Below are positions 1 through 4,560 of a stretch of 5,818 nucleotides of DNA, piece after piece (positions within the stretch are counted from its first letter, which is position 1; every line of letters begins with the position of its first letter). The translations under genes and the position numbers were made by a program. A model generated the notes under the pieces. It was not told the origin of the DNA and searched no databases. It saw nothing but the letters and a program-made list of their open reading frames with translations. Source of the DNA: an uncultured Oscillospiraceae bacterium (GTDB lineage: Bacteria > Bacillota > Clostridia > Oscillospirales > Oscillospiraceae); contig CATZYY010000150.1 in assembly GCA_958426425.1 (NCBI GenBank), positions 1-5,818 on the forward strand, given 5' to 3'.

Positions 1-1
1 C

Positions 2-88
2 TGTGAGGAGCAGCCGGTGGCCGGAGACATCCTCTGCGCCGGCGCCGACGGCTTTCAGGGAACCTTAACCTTCCCCCAGGAATCCTGA
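2..88 (+). CDS. 3' end of an unidentified plus-strand gene (partial)
   Basis: An open frame enters from the left edge and reads 28 residues, ending QGTLTFPQES, before a TGA at 86-88. It contains two Cys (the first visible residue and residue 12) and is rich in Gly and Ala. Codon use is GC-rich like the neighbours, and a strong plus-strand terminator follows 60 bases later, which supports this being the true end of a gene. The fragment is too short for me to assign a family, and I offer no function. Confidence 0.55.
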   Translation, partial: CEEQPVAGDILCAGADGFQGTLTFPQES

Positions 89-147
89 GTAAGCAACCCG
101 GACCAGCAGATCTCATCTACAAGTAGTCGCGGCGGATATCCGAACGT

Positions 148-184
148 AGCAAGACCCCGGAGCAAATGCTCCGAGGTCTTGCTT
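148..184 (+). terminator. Rho-independent terminator after the left-edge gene
   Basis: The arms 149-156 plus 158-163 and 168-173 plus 175-182 pair as GCAAGACC/GGTCTTGC and CGGAGC/GCTCCG, giving 14 pairs with a single C-A mismatch and an AAAT loop. On the plus strand the stem runs into TTTGCATTT, a broken but T-rich tail, so it best serves the partial gene ending at 88. On the minus strand the stem is followed by TACG with no U-tract, so it is a weak terminator at best for the feo operon that converges on it from the right. Confidence 0.8.
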
Positions 185-206
185 TGCATTTGGTGTATGG
201 CTGTTT

Positions 207-222
207 CCAATGATGTCATTGG
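207..222. repeat. Short inverted repeat at the end of the regulator gene
   Basis: CCAATGA-TG-TCATTGG is a perfect 7-bp inverted repeat that includes the regulator's stop codon (216-218). It has no U-tract in either direction. It may form a small 3' hairpin that stabilises the end of the feo mRNA, but it could equally be chance. Confidence 0.3.
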
Positions 223-578
223 TATTTTAACAGGAGTTCCCGGCATCGGCTGGGTAATACCTCCACCAAAGCCAAGGCAGCCTCCTCCGCCTCCTGGGCA
301 GTCAGGTCCAGTCCCAAAGCTGACAACCGCAACGCCAGGCATCTGACATACTCCATCTGCTGACGGGCCAATGCAACCCCCCGGCCCGTCAGGGCAATCC
401 TTCCATAGTGTTCCTTAGTGACCAGCTCCTTTTCTGAAAGGATGGCCAGCATTCGGGCCACGGAGGGTCGAGACACACCCAGAGCCTCCGCTACGCTGGC
501 GGAGCGAACCTCCGGTTGGGCCTGAGAGAGCTGATAGATGGTCAGTAAATACCGCAAATGAGCGCTGGTCAAATCCAT
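216..578 (-). CDS. DtxR/MntR-like winged-helix regulator in the feo operon
   Basis: A 120-residue protein with the N-terminal layout of the DtxR/MntR family: helix 1 with the pattern LRYLLTIYQLSQ (residues 8-19), a helix-turn-helix at about 27-50 (SVAEALGVSRPSVARMLAIL) and a wing at 53-64 ending in RIALTGRG, where the family has a similar L-T-x-x-G. Residues 66-120 would be a short dimerisation helix pair; the C-terminal SH3 domain of DtxR/IdeR is absent, as in MntR. By eye, MntR ligands Asp8, Glu11 and His77 fall on Arg9, Leu12 and Val78, and the Glu99/Glu102/His103 cluster is not preserved, so metal sensing by the usual sites is doubtful. The start was chosen at 578 because AGGAGGA precedes it by about 8 bases; an upstream extension would overlap the Cys-rich gene. 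It is the last gene of the operon, 26 bases after its neighbour, so autogenous control of feo is likely but inferred. Confidence 0.82.
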   Translation of the reverse strand: MDLTSAHLRYLLTIYQLSQAQPEVRSASVAEALGVSRPSVARMLAILSEKELVTKEHYGRIALTGRGVALARQQMEYVRCLALRLSALGLDLTAQEAEEAALALVEVLPSRCRELLLKYQ

Positions 579-604
579 AACTGTCTCCTCCTGCCGCGAA
601 AGGC

Positions 605-772
605 TTATGGACGGCGCGGCTGGTCCCTGTGTCCGCCGCAGCAGTTGCAGCCGGTGCAGTTTCCGCTGCAGTGTCTGCCGGACCTGTGGCTTTTCCAAAT
701 GGAGCGAACGGCTAGCCCCACCGCTATCGCCAGAACACCGCAAACGATCACAGTTCCCAAAATTCCGGACAT
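605..772 (-). CDS. FeoB-associated Cys-rich small membrane protein
   Basis: A 55-residue protein starting MSGILGTVIVCGVLAIAVGL. Residues 3-22 form one hydrophobic membrane segment, followed by a basic stretch (R23, K27, R30, R33) that suggests the C-terminus stays in the cytosol. The tail carries a Cys cluster at 35, 39, 42, 44 and 45 (C-x3-C-x2-C-x-C-C), with a further Cys at 11 in the membrane segment. This matches the FeoB-associated Cys-rich membrane protein family found directly after feoB in many Firmicutes; its exact role is not settled, with metal binding or an assembly role suggested by the Cys cluster. A good site, GGAAAGGAG, lies 7 bases before the ATG, and the start is 25 bases after the feoB stop. 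The protein ends in QPRRP, 26 bases before the regulator start. Confidence 0.9.
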   Translation of the reverse strand: MSGILGTVIVCGVLAIAVGLAVRSIWKSHRSGRHCSGNCTGCNCCGGHRDQPRRP

Positions 773-797
773 GGATACGCTCCTTTCCTATTTTCGC

Positions 798-2999
798 TCA
801 CTTCAAGGCGGCTGCGGAGGCAGAGGACAAATGATGGATCTCACCCTCCTCCTGATAGCCTCTGCGCAGCAGCAAGTACAGCAGTCCCGCCAATGCGGCC
901 ACTGCTACCACGGTGAACACGCTCATTGGCGCCTCCCCGGTGATGAGACCGCCGATCTGATAGACGATCAGAGACACCACATAGGCAAAACCACACATAT
1001 AGCCAATCGCGGCCAAGGTCCATTTGCGGTTGTTCATCTCCCGCTTGATGGCGCCGATGGCGGCGAAGCAGGGGGCGCACAGGAGATTGAAGATCATGAA
1101 GGAATAGGCGTTCAATCCGGTGAACGCAGCGGCGATGGCGGGATAGAGCCCGGAGGCGTCCTCCATCAGATCGGCCTCGCCGGCATAGTTGAAGGCGATG
1201 CCGAAGAAGTTGACCACCTCCTCCTTGGCGATGAGCCCGGTAATGGTGGCGCAGGTCAGTTTCCAGGCATTTTCTCCCACCCAGCCCAAGGGATAGAAGA
1301 TCCAGGCGATGGCACTGCCCACAGAGGCCAGCAGGGAGTTGTTCATATCCTCCACGGCGCCGAAGCTGCCGCCTTCAAACCCGTAGCCCATCAGGAACCA
1401 GAGGATGATGGAGGAGATCAGAATGACGGTGCCGGCCCGGCGGATGAAGCTCCAGCCCCGCTCCCAGGTGGCCCGCAGCACATTGCCGGGGGAGGGCGCG
1501 TGGTAGGCGGGCAGCTCCATGACGAAGGGGGCCGGCTCGCCGGCAAAGGCCCTGAATTTCTTCAGCATGATACCGGAGATCACCACTGCGGCGATGCCGA
1601 TGAAGAAGGCGGACACCGCCACCAGGGGAGAGTTCCCGAACACGGCGCCGGCGAACAGGCCGATGATGGGCATTTTGGCGCCGCAGGGAATGAAGCCGGT
1701 GGTCATGATGGTCATGCGCCGGTCCCGGTCCTGCTCAATGGTGCGGGAGGCCATGATGCCGGGCACACCGCAGCCGGTGGCCACCAGCATGGGGATGAAG
1801 CTCTTGCCGGAGAGGCCGAAACGGCGGAAAATCCGGTCCATGATGAAGGCCACACGGGCCATGTACCCCACATCCTCCAAAATCGCCAGCAGGAAGCAAA
1901 GCACCAGGATCTGAGGCACGAAGCCCAGCACCGCGCCCACGCCGGCCACAATGCCGTCCTGAATCAAGCCGTACAGCCACCCGGAAACGCCCAAAGATGT
2001 CAGCAAACTTTCCACAGCGCCGGGGACCCATTCACCAAAAAGCACGTCATTGGCCCAGTCCGTGCCCCGGGTGCCGATGGAGATGGCCCAGCCGCCCATG
2101 GCGACAGCGTAGATCAAAAACATGATGCAGGCAAAGATGGGCAGCGCCAGGATGCGGTTGGTCACAATCCGGTCAATCCTGTCGGAGCGGGAAAGACTGC
2201 CACGGACCGCCTTTTTCTTCACCGCCTTGCCCACCACGCTGCTGATATAGGCGTAGCGCTGATTGGTGATGATGCTCTCGGCATCGTCGTCCAGCTCCCT
2301 TTCGCAGTCGGCAATGTGCTCCTCCAGATGGGACAGCAGCTCCTGGTCCAGGCCCAAGGTCTCCAGCACCTTTTCATCCCGCTCGAAGATCTTGATGGCA
2401 TACCAGCGCAGATACTGCTGATCCACCTTGTCCTGGATGGACTCCTCGATGTGAGCGATGGCGTGCTCCACGCTGCCGGTGAACACATGGGGCAGTTCCC
2501 CGGTTCTGGGGGATCGGGCCTGGGCCAGAGCCTCCTGAGCAGCGGCCATGCCTCCCTCTCCCTTAAGGGCGCTCATTTCCACCACTTGACAGCCCAATGC
2601 CTTGCCCAGCCGCTCCAGATCGATCTGGTCTCCATTGCGGCGAACCAGGTCGATCATATTGATGGCAACCACCACCGGCAGTCCCAGCTCAATCAGCTGG
2701 GTGGTGAGATACAGGTTTCGCTCGATATTGGTGCCGTCCACAATGTCGAGGATGACATCGGGTTTTTCACCTACCAGATAATTCCGGGCCACCACTTCCT
2801 CTAGCGTGTAAGGGGACAGGGAGTAAATGCCCGGCAGATCTTGAATAACCACATCTTTGTGGCCTTTCAGCCGGCCCTCCTTTTTCTCCACCGTGACGCC
2901 GGGCCAGTTGCCCACATACTGATTGGACCCGGTCAGGGCATTGAACAGCGTGGTTTTGCCGCAGTTGGGATTGCCCGCCAGTGCGATCTTGATATCCAT
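798..2999 (-). CDS. feoB: FeoB ferrous iron transporter
   Basis: A full-length 733-residue FeoB, the inner-membrane GTPase-coupled Fe(II) uptake protein. The N-terminal G domain has G1 GNPNCGKTT (9-17), the G2 region around GVTVEKKEG (34-42), G3 DLPG (54-57), G4 NMID (114-117) and G5 SALKG (143-147). A helical GDI-like linker spans about 170-275. The membrane part begins near 284 and carries the two gate regions with the conserved Cys motifs: GCGVPGIMASRT with C410, and FIPCGAKMP with C439. A further LLCAPCFAAIGAIKRE (C641, C644) lies near the C-terminal gate, and hydrophobic segments continue to about 711. The tail ends in a short polar stretch. The start follows GGAAGGAG by 6 bases. The gene is 119 bases downstream of feoA, separated by a hairpin and an operator, so it may have a promoter of its own. 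No frameshift or missing G motif is visible. Confidence 0.98.
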   Translation of the reverse strand: MDIKIALAGNPNCGKTTLFNALTGSNQYVGNWPGVTVEKKEGRLKGHKDVVIQDLPGIYSLSPYTLEEVVARNYLVGEKPDVILDIVDGTNIERNLYLTTQLIELGLPVVVAINMIDLVRRNGDQIDLERLGKALGCQVVEMSALKGEGGMAAAQEALAQARSPRTGELPHVFTGSVEHAIAHIEESIQDKVDQQYLRWYAIKIFERDEKVLETLGLDQELLSHLEEHIADCERELDDDAESIITNQRYAYISSVVGKAVKKKAVRGSLSRSDRIDRIVTNRILALPIFACIMFLIYAVAMGGWAISIGTRGTDWANDVLFGEWVPGAVESLLTSLGVSGWLYGLIQDGIVAGVGAVLGFVPQILVLCFLLAILEDVGYMARVAFIMDRIFRRFGLSGKSFIPMLVATGCGVPGIMASRTIEQDRDRRMTIMTTGFIPCGAKMPIIGLFAGAVFGNSPLVAVSAFFIGIAAVVISGIMLKKFRAFAGEPAPFVMELPAYHAPSPGNVLRATWERGWSFIRRAGTVILISSIILWFLMGYGFEGGSFGAVEDMNNSLLASVGSAIAWIFYPLGWVGENAWKLTCATITGLIAKEEVVNFFGIAFNYAGEADLMEDASGLYPAIAAAFTGLNAYSFMIFNLLCAPCFAAIGAIKREMNNRKWTLAAIGYMCGFAYVVSLIVYQIGGLITGEAPMSVFTVVAVAALAGLLYLLLRRGYQEEGEIHHLSSASAAALK

Positions 3000-3018
3000 T
3001 GCAATCTCCTTCCAAATT

Positions 3019-3034
3019 GTTAGTTTAGGCTAAC
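3019..3034 (-). promoter_or_regulatory. DtxR-like operator upstream of feoB
   Basis: The minus strand reads GTTAGCCTAAACTAAC, a GTTAG-N6-CTAAC palindrome. Its first 15 bases match GTTAGCCTAACCTAA, the core of the classical DtxR/IdeR box, at 14 of 15 positions by eye. It lies 20 bases before the feoB ATG, and the internal TAAACT (3022-3027) equals the -10 hexamer of the feoA promoter. The only -35 candidate at 17 bases is a poor GTTTTT. The likely reading is a weak repressible feoB promoter, or a repressor roadblock inside the operon. Confidence 0.65.
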
Positions 3035-3045
3035 TCTTGTTCTGA

Positions 3046-3066
3046 AAAACAGCGGCCTCCGCCGCT
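3046..3066 (-). terminator. Intra-operon terminator/attenuator between feoA and feoB
   Basis: On the minus strand AGCGGC-GGAG-GCCGCT forms a perfect 6-bp GC-rich stem (3051-3066) with a GGAG loop, followed directly by GTTTTT (3050-3045) and preceded by AAA. This is a good intrinsic terminator shape for transcripts coming from feoA. It could lower feoB expression relative to feoA, with feoB supplied by read-through or by its own promoter near 3022. Confidence 0.6.
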
Positions 3067-3118
3067 TTTGTCTCCGCCTCACCTCTGCCGGTGGGTACAG
3101 CTCCTTTACCGGTCTTGC

Positions 3119-3340
3119 TCAACGCACCTCGATCTGCTGGGCGTCGGACTTGCGGACGCTGAGCTCATAGCCCCGGACGTTGAGCTCCATGGGATCGCCC
3201 AAAGGCGCCACCTTCCGCACATGGACCTCCACACCCCGGGTCAGTCCCATGTCCATAATGCGCCGCTTGGTGGCGCCTTCACCGTGGAGCTTCACCACAA
3301 CGGCGGTCTCCCCCACTTTTACATCCTTCAACGTCTTCAT
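3119..3340 (-). CDS. feoA: FeoA-family protein (second copy)
   Basis: A 73-residue protein that is one complete FeoA domain, a small SH3-like beta-barrel of the cytosol that is thought to act on FeoB. Recognisable elements are the opening LKDVKVGETAVVVKL (4-18), the central RRIMDMGLTRGVEVHVRK (26-43) in the family pattern R-x2-D/E-L/M-G-L/F-x2-G-x2-V, and the closing MELNVRGYELSVRKSDAQQIEV, which fits the family's G-x-x-L/I-A/S-L/V-R end. The ATG is preceded by AAGGAGGAG about 6 bases upstream. It follows the first feoA with only 15 bases between, so the two are surely co-transcribed. Sequence identity to the first copy is low, so they are old paralogues rather than a recent duplication. Confidence 0.95.
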   Translation of the reverse strand: MKTLKDVKVGETAVVVKLHGEGATKRRIMDMGLTRGVEVHVRKVAPLGDPMELNVRGYELSVRKSDAQQIEVR

Positions 3341-3355
3341 GTTCTCTCCTCCTTG

Positions 3356-3568
3356 TCAAATCATAATCCGGCCTGCCATGGTCCTGTCCAGCGCCACCCG
3401 GCAGTCCTTCACCTGGATAATGAGATTTCCGGCCAGCTCCGTCACCACCGTCACGTCGCTGTCCACCACAAAGCCCAGCTCCGCCAGGTGCTGTCGGACG
3501 TCGTCTTTTCCAGTAATCCTGCGGATGGTGACCGTCTCTCCCGGCCTGGCCATTGTCAGCGGCATCAT
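3356..3568 (-). CDS. feoA: FeoA-family protein (first copy, operon leader)
   Basis: A 70-residue FeoA domain starting MMPLTMARPGETVTIRRITG. It shows R-Q-H-L-A-E-L-G-F (25-33), the hallmark turn of FeoA, followed by VVDSDVTVVTELAGNLIIQVKDCRVALDRTMAGRIMI, where G47-N48-L-I-I, the K53 position and the A-L-D-R-x-x-A are typical. It is the first gene of the operon. Two consecutive ATGs (3568 and 3565) lie 8 and 11 bases after AGGAGG, so either could be used. A longer reading from an ATG at 3658 is unlikely because that codon sits inside the promoter, upstream of the expected transcript start. Confidence 0.94.
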   Translation of the reverse strand: MMPLTMARPGETVTIRRITGKDDVRQHLAELGFVVDSDVTVVTELAGNLIIQVKDCRVALDRTMAGRIMI

Positions 3569-3616
3569 CAAACCCTCCTCCTTGTCCACAGAGTTTCTCC
3601 CCGGAAGCATTTTTCG

Positions 3617-3632
3617 GTTAGTATGAGCTAAC
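3617..3632 (-). promoter_or_regulatory. Operator downstream of the proximal feoA promoter
   Basis: Minus-strand GTTAGCTCATACTAAC is an exact GTTAG-N6-CTAAC palindrome and matches 11 of 15 core positions of the DtxR box by eye. It lies about 10-25 bases after the predicted transcript start, a repressor position. The same arms and spacing occur at 3019-3034 and 3812-3827. Confidence 0.65.
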
Positions 3633-3648
3633 TCTCTTTCGATTCCGT

Positions 3649-3677
3649 AGTTTACCATGACTAACCAACTCTGTCAA
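3649..3677 (-). promoter_or_regulatory. Proximal sigma-A promoter of the feo operon
   Basis: Perfect -35 TTGACA (3677-3672), 17-base spacer, and -10 TAAACT (3654-3649) on the minus strand. The start of transcription is expected near 3642, giving a leader of about 75 bases to the feoA ATG. A degenerate copy of the operator covers the -10. Confidence 0.82.
3650..3665 (-). promoter_or_regulatory. Degenerate operator over the feoA -10 box
   Basis: Minus-strand GTTAGTCATGGTAAAC keeps one perfect arm (GTTAG) and a degenerate second arm (TAAAC in place of CTAAC) at the same 6-base spacing. It overlaps the -10 hexamer, so binding here would block RNA polymerase. It resembles the DtxR core at only about 8 of 15 positions and is the weakest of the four sites. 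Confidence 0.45.
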
Positions 3678-3707
3678 CCCCCTCTTTCCAGTTTTTTTAC
3701 AGGAGTA

Positions 3708-3741
3708 GGCCCCCGCGCGGCAGACAGTCCGCGCGGGGGCC
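3708..3741. repeat. Strong 13-bp GC hairpin between the two feo promoters
   Basis: GGCCCCCGCGCGG (3708-3720) and its exact reverse complement (3729-3741) flank an 8-base loop. Neither strand has a U-tract directly after the stem, so it is not a standard intrinsic terminator. It lies within the leader of any transcript from the distal promoter (3837-3865) and just upstream of the proximal promoter. It could end or stabilise the distal transcript, or insulate the two divergent units. Confidence 0.6.
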
Positions 3742-3811
3742 GGTTGAGGGGAAAAAAGGAGATAAGTATCAAAGCAGGAACTCTATTTGGTCATGGTCCT
3801 TTGTCTCTTGG

Positions 3812-3827
3812 GTTAGTTTTAACTAAC
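3812..3827. promoter_or_regulatory. Operator at the distal feo promoter
   Basis: GTTAGTTTTAACTAAC is an exact GTTAG-N6-CTAAC palindrome with arms extended to 7 bp (GTTAGTT/AACTAAC). It lies just downstream of the distal minus-strand -10 (3837-3842), overlapping the expected start region, and about 70 bases upstream of the divergent phosphoesterase promoter. Of the four sites it is the most symmetric. Confidence 0.65.
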
Positions 3828-3836
3828 TATATTTGC

Positions 3837-3865
3837 ATGATAGCACGTTCTCTGCCGCCCGTCAA
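3837..3865 (-). promoter_or_regulatory. Distal minus-strand promoter with DtxR-like operator
   Basis: -35 TTGACG (3865-3860), 17-base spacer, -10 TATCAT (3842-3837). Upstream of the -35 lies an A/T-tract inverted repeat CTTTTTT-x-AAAAAAG (3868-3882) that resembles an UP element. Transcription would start near 3830, run through the operator and the 3708-3741 hairpin, and could reach feoA with a leader of about 260 bases. No credible reading frame lies between 3830 and 3742. Confidence 0.6.
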
Positions 3866-3892
3866 GGCTTTTTTCAAAAAAGATTTTCCCCG

Positions 3893-3921
3893 TTGCCAAA
3901 TTTTCCGGGACAGCGTATACT
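3893..3921 (+). promoter_or_regulatory. Sigma-A promoter of the phosphoesterase gene
   Basis: -35 TTGCCA (3893-3898), 17-base spacer, -10 TATACT (3916-3921). Transcription would start near 3928, about 20 bases before the ATG. It is divergent from the distal feo promoter, with 27 bases between the two -35 boxes. Confidence 0.78.
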
Positions 3922-3926
3922 GTCCC
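3907..3926. promoter_or_regulatory. Palindrome overlapping the phosphoesterase -10 box
   Basis: GGGACAG-CGTATA-CTGTCCC has perfect 7-bp arms and a 6-base centre that holds most of the -10 hexamer. Its position is that of a repressor operator. It differs in sequence from the GTTAG/CTAAC sites, so a different regulator would be expected. No candidate regulator for it is visible in the window. Confidence 0.45.
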
Positions 3927-3949
3927 TATCAATGAGAGGATCGATTTTC

Positions 3950-4417
3950 ATGAAGATTTTAGTACTTTCCGACTCCCACGGGGCTGTCTCCCCTATGGAA
4001 CAGGCTGTGGAACGCACGGACCCCCATCTGATTCTCCACCTGGGGGACTGCTGGCGGGACGGCGAAAAGCTCCAAAACCGCTTTCCAACAATTCCCCTGC
4101 AGCAGGTGCCGGGCAACTGCGATTACCGCTCGGGGGAACCCGCAGAGCGGCTGCTGTGTCTGGACAATTTCCGCATCCTCTTTTGCCACGGCCATACCTA
4201 TGGGGTCAAGCAGTCCCTGATCGCCGCCGGTTTTGCCGCGGAGGAGCAGAATCTGGACCTGTTTCTCTTCGGCCATACCCACCGCCCCCTGGTGGATTGG
4301 CGGGGGAAGACGCTGTTTTTGAATCCCGGCAGCATCGGAGACTGGAGACAGCCCACCTACGGGGTCGTCACCATTGCAAACGGAAAGCTGGACGGCAGCA
4401 TCTGCGTGCTGGACTGA
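3950..4417 (+). CDS. YfcE/MJ0936-type metallophosphoesterase
   Basis: A 155-residue calcineurin-like phosphoesterase of the compact YfcE/MJ0936 group, metal-dependent (commonly Mn2+) enzymes that cleave phosphodiesters; the natural substrate is usually unknown. All metal and catalytic motifs are present: SDSHG with D8 and H10, HLGDC with D33, PGNCD with N57 and D59, CHGHTYG with H80 and H82, FGHTHRP with H109 and H111, and NPGS (125-128). There is no signal peptide, so it acts in the cytosol. The start MKILVLSDSHG matches the family's N-terminus, with AGAGGA 9 bases upstream; an in-frame ATG at 3932 lies too close to the predicted transcript start. It is monocistronic, divergent from feo and convergent with the carboxypeptidase gene. 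The usual companion genes (rph, rdgB) are not here. Confidence 0.93.
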   Translation: MKILVLSDSHGAVSPMEQAVERTDPHLILHLGDCWRDGEKLQNRFPTIPLQQVPGNCDYRSGEPAERLLCLDNFRILFCHGHTYGVKQSLIAAGFAAEEQNLDLFLFGHTHRPLVDWRGKTLFLNPGSIGDWRQPTYGVVTIANGKLDGSICVLD

Positions 4418-4444
4418 GCACTGTGGACGTTTGCTCCACCGTGC
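4418..4444 (+). repeat. Imperfect hairpin directly after the phosphoesterase stop
   Basis: GCAC-x-GTGGA (4418-4427) pairs with TCCAC-x-GTGC (4435-4444), nine pairs around one T/C mismatch with a 7-base loop. It begins the base after the stop codon and lacks a U-tract, so it is probably a 3' stabilising structure at most. The true terminators follow at 4489-4560. Confidence 0.4.
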
Positions 4445-4488
4445 GCGGGGTCTTGCCGCCTCAATGAACAATTGATTTTTACAAAGGA

Positions 4489-4515
4489 AAAAGCCCGGCT
4501 GAAGCGCGGGCTTTT
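4489..4515. terminator. Bidirectional terminator, best for the minus strand
   Basis: AAAAGCCCG (4489-4497) pairs with CGGGCTTTT (4507-4515), extended by GC/GC across one bulged G and a TGAA loop. The minus-strand tail is TTTTTCC, a good end for the carboxypeptidase transcript. The plus-strand tail CTTTTCAC also suits the phosphoesterase. Confidence 0.8.
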
Positions 4516-4523
4516 CACAAGCG

Positions 4524-4560
4524 AAGGGCCGCCCGGATGGGCGGCCCTTTTGGACTTTTT
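4524..4560 (+). terminator. Terminator of the phosphoesterase transcript
   Basis: AAGGGCCGCCC (4524-4534) and GGGCGGCCCTT (4539-4549) form a perfect 11-bp stem with a GGAT loop, followed on the plus strand by TTGGACTTTTT. Its T-tail reaches the last codons of the convergent carboxypeptidase gene (stop at 4559-4561). On the minus strand the tail is only CTTCGC, so it works mainly on plus. Confidence 0.78.

Noticed and set aside
149..182. The long stem near the left edge as a riboswitch or small RNA
   Set aside because: It is a simple single hairpin with a T-rich tail just after a stop codon, so a terminator explains it.
558..2804. A 748-codon plus-strand open frame opposite feoB
   Set aside because: It is the antisense shadow of feoB, created by the GC-rich third positions. 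Its product is His/Gly/Gln-rich without domains, it has no ribosome site, and the minus strand carries complete FeoB motifs.
3020..3082. A 20-residue GTG-started Arg-rich minus-strand peptide in the feoA-feoB gap, as a possible leader peptide
   Set aside because: The only Shine-Dalgarno-like sequence is about 18 bases upstream, and the frame simply runs through the terminator stem and the operator, which explain the sequence better.
3657..3935. A 92-codon plus-strand frame across the regulatory region
   Set aside because: It starts inside the feoA promoter, crosses the 13-bp hairpin and two further promoters, and has no ribosome site at its start.
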